From Bacteroidales bacterium (GTDB taxonomy: Bacteria > Bacteroidota > Bacteroidia > Bacteroidales > JAADGE01), in NCBI GenBank assembly GCA_029932445.1, contig JAOZQB010000042.1:1-16862 (forward strand): 16,862 nt of DNA, in the 5' to 3' direction. Below are positions 6,897 to 14,084 of the stretch, one piece after another. The notes beneath the pieces were generated by a model, which saw nothing but the letters and a program-made list of their open reading frames with translations, was not told where the DNA came from and searched no databases. Position numbers and translations under genes: made by a program. Each line of letters begins with the position of its first letter. Position 1 is the first letter of the stretch.

Positions 6897-7646
6897 TTAT
6901 TTTTTATTTTTTAATTGTTCGGACGTTTTTCCGAAACGTCTTTCTCTTTGTTGGAAATTATAAACGGCATTAAAAAAGTCTTCTTTGGAAAAATCAGGCC
7001 AAAGTGTATCGGTAAAATAAAGCTCGGAATAAGTTATTTGCCATAAAAGAAAATTGCTGATTCGGTATTCTCCGCTTGTTCTGATAAGCAGCTCGGGATC
7101 AGGAAATTCTTTGGTGTATAAATGGTCGGATATTAATTCTTCGTTTATGTTTTCAATTGATATTTCTCCGGATGTAACTTTTTTACTGATAATTGTTACT
7201 GCATTTGTAATTTCTTGTCGGGAACTGTAGCTTAAAGCAAGTATTAATGTTAAACCGGTGTTATCTTTTGTTTTGTCGATAATTTCATTAAGATTTTCAA
7301 GGACTGAATTCGGAAGTGTTTCAAGATTTCCGATTGCTTTCATTCGAACATTATTTTTTATGAGATTTTTAGTTTCATTTTTTACGGCTGAAATGAAAAG
7401 TGACATTAAGGCATCAACTTCAACTTTCGGGCGATTCCAGTTTTCAGTAGAAAATGCATAAAGCGTTAAATATTTAAGCCCGATTTCTCCGGCAGCTTCA
7501 ACGGTTTCTTTAACTGCTTTAACCCCGTTTTTATGACCGAAAATTCGCCTGTTTCCTTTCTTTTTTGCCCATCTCCCGTTTCCGTCCATAATGATTGCAA
7601 TATGAATCGGAAGTTTATTTTTTAATATTTTTTCTTTAACATTCAT
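6897..7646 (-). CDS. uppS: Undecaprenyl diphosphate synthase (isoprenyl transferase)
   Basis: UppS adds isopentenyl diphosphate units in the cis configuration to farnesyl diphosphate, making the C55 lipid carrier for peptidoglycan and surface glycan synthesis at the inner membrane. I use the ATG at 7646 (249 residues). A GTG at 7670 in the same frame would add eight residues with no family resemblance. The diphosphate-binding motif HIAIIMDGNGRWA (15-27) contains the catalytic Asp21. TLYAFSTENWNRP, the RTSGEYRISNFLLWQ block and YSELYFTDTLWPDF near the C-terminus are the other conserved regions that bind the substrates and metal. Length is normal. It follows the PorG-type gene by 42 bases and precedes bamA by 142, in the order usual for Bacteroidota. 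Confidence 0.97.
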   Translation of the reverse strand: MNVKEKILKNKLPIHIAIIMDGNGRWAKKKGNRRIFGHKNGVKAVKETVEAAGEIGLKYLTLYAFSTENWNRPKVEVDALMSLFISAVKNETKNLIKNNVRMKAIGNLETLPNSVLENLNEIIDKTKDNTGLTLILALSYSSRQEITNAVTIISKKVTSGEISIENINEELISDHLYTKEFPDPELLIRTSGEYRISNFLLWQITYSELYFTDTLWPDFSKEDFFNAVYNFQQRERRFGKTSEQLKNKK

Positions 7647-7688
7647 GGGATTTAAAACTAAATCACACACATTTCGTTTGTATGTGTT

Positions 7689-8366
7689 TTAATGTTTGTT
7701 TTTTTTACTGTATGCGGGGCACCACTTTTTCTCGTTTTCAAAATTGTAAGTAATTGTTATACCTGCAACAGAATACCAATCATTATTTTTAATTTTTGTC
7801 AGTTGTTTTTGCAGGGGATTTTGTTGTTCTAATAAATCTAATCGGTCACTAAAAGTTGTTCTGAAACACCATTCAAGATTAACCGTCATTCGTTTTGTAG
7901 GAGAATATTTATAACCCGCTCCTATGGGAATGACAGGGGTTATAATTTGAAAAGAATTTGCGGTTGCAACAGCAAGACCTACTGTTATATACGGAGTTTG
8001 ACTTTTTTTTATTCCGGTATTAAAACTTAAAAAATTAATTTCATATTGAGCACCGAGTTCATAAATTGTATTATTAAAAGAAAATCCTCTTATTTGTTGA
8101 TAAATACTTGAAAAATCAGCATCATTTCCTGATATTGTCGATCTGAGAATATTAATCCTGAGCGCATAAAAATCTGATAAAGTTTGTCTGAGTGCAATTC
8201 CGAAGGTATAACCCGGAGAATAAAATTGCCTTGAGTGATTTATATCTCCAAGATAATATGATGTTCCGATTGTTATCCCCGGTTCAATATTTAATTTTTG
8301 AGCATTTGAACTCAGAGCAGAGATTAAAAAAAACAAGAATATGGCGATGTATTTTTTCACTATCAT
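7689..8366 (-). CDS. porG: PorG-like outer-membrane protein of the type IX secretion system (DUF6089 type)
   Basis: PorG is an outer-membrane beta-barrel protein that anchors the periplasmic PorK-PorN ring of the T9SS. This 225-residue product starts at the ATG at 8366 with a signal peptide (about 1-22, ending SNA before Gln). The family signature GTSYYLGDINHSRQF follows, then amphipathic beta strands, the block YELGAQYEINFL, and the C-terminal segment EKKWCPAYSKK, whose Cys-Pro I recall as typical of the family. Position immediately ahead of uppS-bamA-ompH matches the porG locus known in Porphyromonas and relatives, and the T9SS cargo at the right of this window shows the organism uses such a system. 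The start codon lies only a few bases beyond the T-run of a strong hairpin. Symbol given from synteny plus motif, not from a search. Confidence 0.8.
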   Translation of the reverse strand: MIVKKYIAIFLFFLISALSSNAQKLNIEPGITIGTSYYLGDINHSRQFYSPGYTFGIALRQTLSDFYALRINILRSTISGNDADFSSIYQQIRGFSFNNTIYELGAQYEINFLSFNTGIKKSQTPYITVGLAVATANSFQIITPVIPIGAGYKYSPTKRMTVNLEWCFRTTFSDRLDLLEQQNPLQKQLTKIKNNDWYSVAGITITYNFENEKKWCPAYSKKNKH

Positions 8367-8372
8367 TAATTT

Positions 8373-8436
8373 AAAAAAAATGTTTCATTTTATTTAACTG
8401 TTTTTGAAAAAAAACATTGCATAAAATGAAACATTT
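8373..8436 (-). terminator. Strong intrinsic terminator ending against the porG start
   Basis: Bases 8378-8393 pair perfectly with 8421-8436 (16 bp; core AATGTTTCATTTTA) around a 27-base loop. On the minus strand the stem runs straight into a T-run at 8373-8378, the form of an intrinsic terminator for the gene at 8455-9348. Only six bases lie between the T-run and the porG ATG at 8366, so porG has no room for a separate leader unless its promoter lies within or before the hairpin. Confidence 0.75.
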
Positions 8437-8454
8437 ATTCGAGAAAATATATTT

Positions 8455-9348
8455 TTAATATTTAGGCATGCTAAATACACTGTTTATTTTATAGTATCCG
8501 GTAATAACAGTAAACAGATAGGCATCGTTATATGCAGGATCTCCTCTCATTGTTTTTCCGGCCGGATATAATGGTGCAACTCCGCCTATACTGATTGGTA
8601 GCCCATTGTCATCATAAATTAATTCAAGATGTCTGTCATCAAATCCGTTGCCTTTTCCGGAATAACTTCCGCTGGCATCATCAAGGTAATCTGTTGTTGT
8701 GTAACGGTTTGAGATATCTAAACCAATTGCCCATCGTTCGTTCAATTTATATTTCATACCCAAGCCCACACTTAAATAACCGGCAAACATTCCGTATGAA
8801 ACATTTTCGTTTTGCATCGGTCGCAATTCATTGTTTTTCCAATCATTCGCACCTCTTACAGATTCAGATTTCGGATTAAAATAAAATCCTCCGCCTCCTA
8901 ATGAAACATAGGCACTTAATTTATTAATACTTTTATAACTTGAAAAAGTATATCGTCCTAAATATCTTTCTTTGATAAAGTAATATTCAAACTGAGCTCC
9001 GACTTCCCATAAGTTTGTTCTGAATTCTAAATTTCTGGCTTGTCTTCCTAAACTTCCTGATTCGGCATCATCAGCTTTTAATCGTGCATAAGTTACAGTT
9101 GGTTTTACTGCTAAATCTCTTAATATTCGGTATCTGATACCACCTGTAAATACAGGTCTTGTATATGTCCAATCAATATCACGAAGACTGAAATAATGCG
9201 AAGCATCTTTCAATCCTCCTCCTAAATCACCGAGGAAATAACTTGTTCCTACACCTGCATATGCTGACAGACGTTCGTGTTTCCATCGCTGAGCATCTGA
9301 AAGTAAGGGAATTGCTAATAAAATCAAAATATAGATTATTCTTTTCAT
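8455..9348 (-). CDS. Second PorG-like (DUF6089-related) outer-membrane protein
   Basis: Predicted outer-membrane beta-barrel protein of 297 residues, paralogous to the adjacent porG product. The signal peptide covers residues 1-19 (ending SDA before Gln20). Shared landmarks are GTSYFLGDLGG (GTSYYLGD in the neighbour), a basic GGIRYRI strand and LWEVGAQFEYYF (YELGAQYEINFL in the neighbour). It is longer, carries inserted Gly/Asp-rich loops (for example YLDDASGSYSGKGNG), lacks the C-terminal Cys-Pro, and ends in hydrophobic strand residues (FTVITGYYKI). Such proteins in Bacteroidota are often annotated only as DUF6089 or outer-membrane beta-barrel. A role with the T9SS is inferred only from homology and position. 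It has its own promoter-like box upstream and a terminator after it, so it appears to be a single-gene transcript. Confidence 0.75.
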   Translation of the reverse strand: MKRIIYILILLAIPLLSDAQRWKHERLSAYAGVGTSYFLGDLGGGLKDASHYFSLRDIDWTYTRPVFTGGIRYRILRDLAVKPTVTYARLKADDAESGSLGRQARNLEFRTNLWEVGAQFEYYFIKERYLGRYTFSSYKSINKLSAYVSLGGGGFYFNPKSESVRGANDWKNNELRPMQNENVSYGMFAGYLSVGLGMKYKLNERWAIGLDISNRYTTTDYLDDASGSYSGKGNGFDDRHLELIYDDNGLPISIGGVAPLYPAGKTMRGDPAYNDAYLFTVITGYYKINSVFSMPKY

Positions 9349-9384
9349 AGCTTTGGTATATGATTGTTAACTTTATTAAGAATT

Positions 9385-9392
9385 CAAAAGTA
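9385..9392 (-). promoter_or_regulatory. Possible -7 box (TACTTTTG) for the PorG-like gene at 8455-9348
   Basis: TACTTTTG on the minus strand fits TAnnTTTG and lies 36 bases before the ATG at 9348. The expected -33 position is inside a T-run (TTTT rather than TTTG). The rest of the 141-base gap up to the glycosyltransferase stop holds no other structure I could recognise. Confidence 0.45.
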
Positions 9393-9489
9393 ATCACAAA
9401 ATTATTAAAAAAAAAATATTTTGACGAAAAACCCTATATTATCAATAAAGCAACTTTTAAGGTATTTAAATTTACGATTTTGAGAAGTC

Positions 9490-10503
9490 TTAATTATAGA
9501 ATGTTTTATTAAAAGCATCAAATTCTTTTTTCTTGAAAACGACACGTTTAAAAAAAGCAATAATAAAACCGAATCCGTATCCGAAAAATTGAATATAGGA
9601 AGTCAAAATTGATAAAAAGCCGATAACAATACTTTTATTTTTTATTGATGAATCAATGAAAACAGAAAAAATATGTAAAAGGATAAAAAATAATAAAACC
9701 GGAAATATTACTGAACTGATTAAAATAAAAATAATTCCTATGACAAAAAAAGAAGGAAATGTATGAACTAATTTTAATGATTCCGGATATTTTTTATATA
9801 AATTTATTCGGGCAATTCCCGAATTATAAACTTGCTTAAAAAATTGTTTAATACTTGTTCTTCTTTTGTGGTAAACAAAAGCATCTTTTATTAGTTGTGT
9901 TTTGAAATTATTTTTTAATATTCTGATACTCATATCGATATCTTCTCCGAAACGCATTTTTGAGAAACCTCCGGTTTTTTGAAACACGTCTTTTGAATAA
10001 CCCATATTAAAACTTCGAGGGTAAAATTTATCCATTTTTTCACTTTTCCCGCGAATGCCTCCGGTTGTAAAAAACGAAGTCATACTGTAATTTACGGCTT
10101 TTTGGAAATTGCTGAAACTTTCGTGAGCTCTGTCCGGTCCGCCGTATGCATCCGTATAATTTTTTTTAAGGTGTTTTGTAACTGTTTCAATATATTTTTC
10201 TGGAATAATACAATCGGAATCAAGAAAAATAAAATAGTTGCCGTTGGCTCGTTCTGCACCGTAATTTCTGCTTGTTCCCGGTCCGGAGTTTTCTTTATAA
10301 AAGTATTTGATATTTAAATTGTCTGAATATTTTTTGACGATATCATCGCATTTTATTTCGGAACCGTCTTCAACAATTACAATTTCAAAATTCCTTTCGG
10401 TTTGGTTTTCCAAACTTTCGAGAAGTTCTTCAATTTCATCAGGACGATTGAAAACCGGAATAATAAGTGAAAAGGATAATGGATTATTGTTTTTTTCGGT
10501 CAT
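9490..10503 (-). CDS. Family 2 glycosyltransferase with C-terminal membrane segments
   Basis: Predicted inner-membrane-bound enzyme that transfers a sugar from a nucleotide sugar; donor and acceptor cannot be told from sequence. The GT-A domain spans about 10-230. It begins SFSLIIPVFNRPDE (10-23) and has VEDGS (Asp46), the GPGTSRNYGAE block (74-84), the metal-binding FLDSD (Asp95, Asp97) and GEDID (186-190), the usual ED catalytic-base region. Two hydrophobic stretches follow at about 250-277 and 292-318, then a basic tail, so it is probably anchored with the catalytic domain in the cytoplasm. Length of 337 residues is normal for such enzymes. It starts at an ATG at 10503 with a promoter-like sequence squeezed between it and the pullulanase stop. 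Likely roles are surface polysaccharide or lipid glycosylation, possibly with UppS product as carrier; that is inference. Confidence 0.9.
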   Translation of the reverse strand: MTEKNNNPLSFSLIIPVFNRPDEIEELLESLENQTERNFEIVIVEDGSEIKCDDIVKKYSDNLNIKYFYKENSGPGTSRNYGAERANGNYFIFLDSDCIIPEKYIETVTKHLKKNYTDAYGGPDRAHESFSNFQKAVNYSMTSFFTTGGIRGKSEKMDKFYPRSFNMGYSKDVFQKTGGFSKMRFGEDIDMSIRILKNNFKTQLIKDAFVYHKRRTSIKQFFKQVYNSGIARINLYKKYPESLKLVHTFPSFFVIGIIFILISSVIFPVLLFFILLHIFSVFIDSSIKNKSIVIGFLSILTSYIQFFGYGFGFIIAFFKRVVFKKKEFDAFNKTFYN

Positions 10504-10517
10504 TTATCAGTTTTTTG

Positions 10518-10548
10518 CAAAAGTATGACTTTTACGTTGAAACAGAAA
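10518..10548 (-). promoter_or_regulatory. Promoter-like sequence for the glycosyltransferase
   Basis: On the minus strand TTTC (10545-10548), a 19-base spacer and TACTTTTG (10518-10525) resemble the TTTG-N19-TAnnTTTG consensus with one mismatch. The -7 box ends only 14 bases before the ATG at 10503, giving a very short leader, and the -33 box abuts the pullulanase stop codon. Confidence 0.4.
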
Positions 10549-13341
10549 TTATTTATTAGCTATAACCGTAGTGCTTTTTCGAGGAATTGAGATTTTATCA
10601 TTAAAAATTTTTACAAGAGAATTTTTAACGGGCAGTGTTCCGGCAAAATCTTTATCAATCAGAATTTCAGGATTTTTAAAGCCGGATAATTCTTCAAATT
10701 TCAAGTTTAAATTTTCGTTACCGCCGTTATGGATAACAATAATTTGCTTGTAATCATTGAGTTGTTTCGATGCGGATTTTTTTTGCTCAATGATGTATGC
10801 AATATAATTTTTTTCTTGAACCGGTGTATTTTGAATTTTTTTGAAATCTTTAACGCTTAAATCAATTGTGACTTCAAAATTTTCGTTGATGCTTTCGGGG
10901 CTGATTGCATTATTTCCGAAATTTGTGTAATATTTATCCGAAAAGTCCCACATTCCGGGCGTTTTTACAAGTTTAAAGTTTAATGATTGACTTTCATCCC
11001 ATTTCCCTGATTCAAAATTATTAATTTGGGTTTTATTGAAAGTTATTTCCGCATAACCGGTCTCGTTAAAATGTAAAACATAAGGATTATTAACGGGATT
11101 TGTCTCATTTTTATGAACTTCTCCGGCAAGGTAAAATGTTTCTTCCGGAGTTCCGTTGATGAATTTTAAGGTCAATTTTTGTAATTTGTAACTTTTGAAC
11201 GACCGGATTTTGTTTTTGTTTTTGCAATTTTCCTCTAAAAATCGAATGTTATAATTTATACCTTCGGAAGTTGAAAATCGGAATGCCGAAATTTTGCGTC
11301 TTAATTTTATTAATCCTTTAACATATGAAAGCAATTCATTTGCAAATTCCGAATAGTCGTTTGTCAGTCTGTCCCAACGAAACATATTCGTATAATCGTT
11401 TGAACAATAGGAGTTTTCGTGAAAAAAAATAGTTCTTTCTTCTTCATCAATATTTTCAGAACTTAATGCACGGTGTTTTTCTTTATCGAAATCAGCCAAA
11501 GGTTTTGTTCGCAAAATTTCGTCGCCGCCGTGCAAAATAACTTTTCCTTGAGAAGTAAGCAGAACGGCATAAGCCAATTTCATTAAGCGTAAACGTTCTT
11601 TTTTGCTTGTATCTTTAAGCGTTAAATTTATTTTATCCCATAAAGTTAAGCCGTCGTGGACCGACATAAAATTCAAGCAATCGGTCGGTTGCTCGGCAAA
11701 AAGATTGTAGGGATTAAAAAAAATATCTTTCTTGAAAGGTAAACAATTGCTGTCATAACTATTTACGGCTCCGATAATTGCAGATGCAAGAGTCGAAGAT
11801 GTTCCGGCATTGCCTTGAATAAAACCGTGATTGTGTCCGTTTCCGGCAATGGCATCGCGGAAGGTATCATTAAAAATTCCGATGTTTCGGTTGATGAAAT
11901 CGGTTTTTACGAAAGCATCTTTTTCGAGGTCTGTAAAATTCCATGCTTCACCATGTAAAATGAGTTCGTTCGGATTGTCCGAATTGTATGTTTTTCCGAC
12001 TTCATTGCGAATTTGCTTCATGGTTTCTTTGTCAAGAAAACTCATTAAATCGAAACGAAAACCGTCGATGTGATATTCGGTAACAAAGAATTTTAAAACA
12101 TCAATAAAAAATTTCCGAACTTGTTTTCGGCGACTTTCAAGGGTAGATCCGGCACCGGTATGTCCGGAAATCGTAAAATCGTTTTTTAACCGGTAATAGC
12201 AGCCGGGAGCAATGTTTTCAAAGGTGTCTGCGATGTATGTATGATTAAAAACCACATCGAGAATAACACCGATACCGGCATTATGTAATGCTTGCACCAT
12301 TTCCTTAAATTCACGAATTTGAACAGCCGGATTATGCGGATTTGTTGAATATCTGCCTTCAAGTGTAAAAAAATTCAAAGGGTCGTAGCCCCAATTGTAA
12401 TTACTATCTTTTGCAGATTTTCCGGTGTAAGTTCGGTCGGTTTCAATTTGCGTAAAAGCTTTATTTACGGGCATCAGTTGCACATGTGTAATACCGAGTT
12501 CTTTCAGATAATTTATTTTTTCGATTAATCCTTTAAACGTACCTGCGATATTTTCGTTTACAAAGCCCGGTTGTATCGTAAAATCTCTGACATTCAGCTC
12601 GTAAACAATCAGGTCATTTTCGTTCTCTATGAATTTAAAGTTGCTGTAATTCCTTTTAAAATCAGGCGGATTTGTCTTGTTTGACTTTAAATTAATAAGT
12701 GCTGCTTTTCCGGTTTTGTCTTCTCCGGAAGGATTGAAAACAGCCATCGATTTAGCATAAGGATCAAGTGCGACAGATGTTTTTCCGTAGGCGGAGATTT
12801 TGTATTGATAATAATAATTTTCGTAATGTTTTTCGATTTCGGCTACCCAAATACCCGGTTTTGTATTTTTAAGAATTATCGGTTTTTCCGTTTTTATCGG
12901 CTTTTGTTTTTCATCAAAGAGCAAAAGCTCAACATTTACAGCCGGCGGCGACCATAATTTAAAATGTATTTTATCATCGGAAAAATGTACTCCGAAATCA
13001 GTATCTTCATAATAAAAGTCGGTATCTAAAATTCCGTCAATCTCAGGATTTAAAATGACATTTGCCGGTTCGTTATTGATTTTAACATAGTAATTTTCAC
13101 CCGGTTTAAAATTGCCTTTTAATAAAACAATATTTTCTTCAGCTGAAGAAATGATTTCGGAAACGAAAATTTGTTTGTTTTTATGATTGTAAACTTGAAT
13201 TAAAGGATTTTGCGGAAGCGGGTTTTTCAGATTTATTTTCAGTTCTGATTTTGAGATTAGTAATGCAGTATAAATCAGATTATTACTTGTATCCGAAAAA
13301 AGATTATAGTTTTTAAGATTTTTTAGGGTGAGAAGTTGCAT
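10549..13341 (-). CDS. pulA: Type I pullulanase (GH13 alpha-1,6-glucan debranching enzyme), cytoplasmic
   Basis: Predicted to hydrolyse alpha-1,6 branch points of glycogen, starch fragments or pullulan. The 930-residue product has no signal peptide, so it should act inside the cell. Domains: an N-terminal beta domain (1-110), a CBM48-like domain (about 117-205, FKLWSPPAVNVELLLF), then the GH13 barrel (about 240-690). The barrel contains the pullulanase signature YNWGYDP (315-321), DVVFNH (362-367), nucleophile Asp431 in GFRFDLM, acid/base Glu465 in LHGEAW and His562-Asp563 in SVHDG. The loop usually reading GCGND is here GAGST (396-400), a departure. The C-terminal beta domain is split by about 120 extra residues (about 716-835), making it longer than most type I pullulanases. 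It starts six bases after the toxin-like gene, so the three genes probably form one operon. No glycan-uptake genes are nearby. Confidence 0.93.
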   Translation of the reverse strand: MQLLTLKNLKNYNLFSDTSNNLIYTALLISKSELKINLKNPLPQNPLIQVYNHKNKQIFVSEIISSAEENIVLLKGNFKPGENYYVKINNEPANVILNPEIDGILDTDFYYEDTDFGVHFSDDKIHFKLWSPPAVNVELLLFDEKQKPIKTEKPIILKNTKPGIWVAEIEKHYENYYYQYKISAYGKTSVALDPYAKSMAVFNPSGEDKTGKAALINLKSNKTNPPDFKRNYSNFKFIENENDLIVYELNVRDFTIQPGFVNENIAGTFKGLIEKINYLKELGITHVQLMPVNKAFTQIETDRTYTGKSAKDSNYNWGYDPLNFFTLEGRYSTNPHNPAVQIREFKEMVQALHNAGIGVILDVVFNHTYIADTFENIAPGCYYRLKNDFTISGHTGAGSTLESRRKQVRKFFIDVLKFFVTEYHIDGFRFDLMSFLDKETMKQIRNEVGKTYNSDNPNELILHGEAWNFTDLEKDAFVKTDFINRNIGIFNDTFRDAIAGNGHNHGFIQGNAGTSSTLASAIIGAVNSYDSNCLPFKKDIFFNPYNLFAEQPTDCLNFMSVHDGLTLWDKINLTLKDTSKKERLRLMKLAYAVLLTSQGKVILHGGDEILRTKPLADFDKEKHRALSSENIDEEERTIFFHENSYCSNDYTNMFRWDRLTNDYSEFANELLSYVKGLIKLRRKISAFRFSTSEGINYNIRFLEENCKNKNKIRSFKSYKLQKLTLKFINGTPEETFYLAGEVHKNETNPVNNPYVLHFNETGYAEITFNKTQINNFESGKWDESQSLNFKLVKTPGMWDFSDKYYTNFGNNAISPESINENFEVTIDLSVKDFKKIQNTPVQEKNYIAYIIEQKKSASKQLNDYKQIIVIHNGGNENLNLKFEELSGFKNPEILIDKDFAGTLPVKNSLVKIFNDKISIPRKSTTVIANK

Positions 13342-13347
13342 AAATAC

Positions 13348-13686
13348 TTAGCTGAAAATAATATTTTCAATTATTTTAAAAATATCATTAAGTGTAATAT
13401 CAAAACTCTCAAAAATTCCGTCAGGTTTATGACAGTGGTGAGGAAAAGTTAAAATTTCTTTATGATACGGTGCATTATCCCAACGCAGTATCATTTTTTT
13501 ATTTTTATCTTGCCAATGGTAAGCATAATTTCGTTCTTCTTCATCAACATATTCGGTAATAAACAAATCCGAATTATCAATTAATTTAACAGATATTTTT
13601 ATAAAAAATCCGTTTGTAAAGATTTTTAAATCTTTTACAAAAAATGATTTAACAGCTTTACTTTCTTTAAGAAATTTTAAAATCAC
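13348..13686 (-). CDS. TumE/DUF6516-like protein, putative toxin of a two-gene module
   Basis: A 112-residue soluble protein. Its central region carries the pattern I associate with the TumE (DUF6516) family of putative type II toxins: YAYHWQDKNKKMILRWDNAPYH (Arg68, Asp70, Asn71, His75), then LTFPHHCH (His83, His84, His86) and a C-terminal amphipathic helix (about 95-110). The conserved Arg, Asp and His residues would suit a nuclease-like active site, but the activity is not established by sequence. The start is a GTG at 13686; no upstream ATG is available and the next Met lies beyond the N-terminal third. It overlaps the upstream gene's end by 20 bases, which suggests translational coupling, as is usual for toxin-antitoxin pairs. 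The family assignment is from memory of the motif. Confidence 0.7.
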   Translation of the reverse strand: MILKFLKESKAVKSFFVKDLKIFTNGFFIKISVKLIDNSDLFITEYVDEEERNYAYHWQDKNKKMILRWDNAPYHKEILTFPHHCHKPDGIFESFDITLNDIFKIIENIIFS

Positions 13687-13933
13687 CTTTTTCTATCATT
13701 TTTTTCTTTAAAACTAAATCTTTATGCGTTTTGAAATAAGATTTCCATTCAAGGTAATCTTCCCACATTTTAAAATCTTCTTGTTTCATATTTAAGATTT
13801 CTGTTTCAAATTCCTTAAATGTTTTATTGTATTTTTTTTGTAACAATTCCAACTTCTCTTCAACGGTATGAATTTCATACAAATAGTTCAAAGAATAAAA
13901 ATTAAGTGTACTGTCTTTATTTATTGTCAGCAT
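13667..13933 (-). CDS. Putative antitoxin partner of the TumE-like protein (88 aa)
   Basis: An 88-residue, highly charged, mostly helical protein. It shows YEIHTVEEKLELLQKKYNKT, then FKEFETEIL, then EDFKMWEDYLEWKSYFKTHKDL. The 'xxKYxxxFxxFE ... eDFxxWeDyxEWKaY' layout resembles small proteins I recall encoded just before TumE/DUF6516 genes. I see no helix-turn-helix or ribbon-helix-helix DNA-binding signature, so autoregulation cannot be inferred. The ATG at 13933 is the first start in the frame. The gene lies first in the apparent operon and its 3' end overlaps the putative toxin gene by 20 bases, the usual antitoxin-first order. The antitoxin role is inference from size, order and partner. 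Confidence 0.65.
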   Translation of the reverse strand: MLTINKDSTLNFYSLNYLYEIHTVEEKLELLQKKYNKTFKEFETEILNMKQEDFKMWEDYLEWKSYFKTHKDLVLKKKMIEKGDFKIS

Positions 13934-13956
13934 ATAATTAAAATATTATGTTTACA

Positions 13957-13964
13957 CAAAAATA
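13957..13964 (-). promoter_or_regulatory. Possible -7 box (TATTTTTG) for the antitoxin-toxin-pullulanase operon
   Basis: TATTTTTG on the minus strand matches TAnnTTTG, 23 bases ahead of the ATG at 13933. I found no TTTG at the expected distance upstream. The site lies in a 151-base divergent gap shared with the plus-strand aminopeptidase gene. Confidence 0.4.
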
Positions 13965-14039
13965 CGTTTATTTTATTAAAAAGACATAATAAAAACGAAA
14001 TGTCGAATAAAAATAATAAAAAAGCAGTATTTTTTTTTC

Positions 14040-14047
14040 TATATTTG
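14040..14047 (+). promoter_or_regulatory. Probable -7 box (TATATTTG) for the M18 aminopeptidase
   Basis: TATATTTG matches TAnnTTTG exactly and ends 37 bases before the ATG at 14085. A T-run (14030-14038) lies just upstream; no TTTG stands at the normal -33 spacing. Confidence 0.5.
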
Positions 14048-14084
14048 TAAAATAACAATAAAAACATAATCTAATATTTAATTT

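Noticed and set aside
7647..7670. GTG start adding eight residues to UppS
   Set aside because: The ATG at 7646 gives the usual short N-terminus before the HIAIIMDGNGRWA motif; the added residues look like leader sequence.
13868..14050. Plus-strand 60-codon frame running from the antitoxin-like gene into the promoter gap
   Set aside because: It overlaps the start of the minus-strand gene and ends in the T-rich sequence at the aminopeptidase promoter; composition is that of non-coding DNA.
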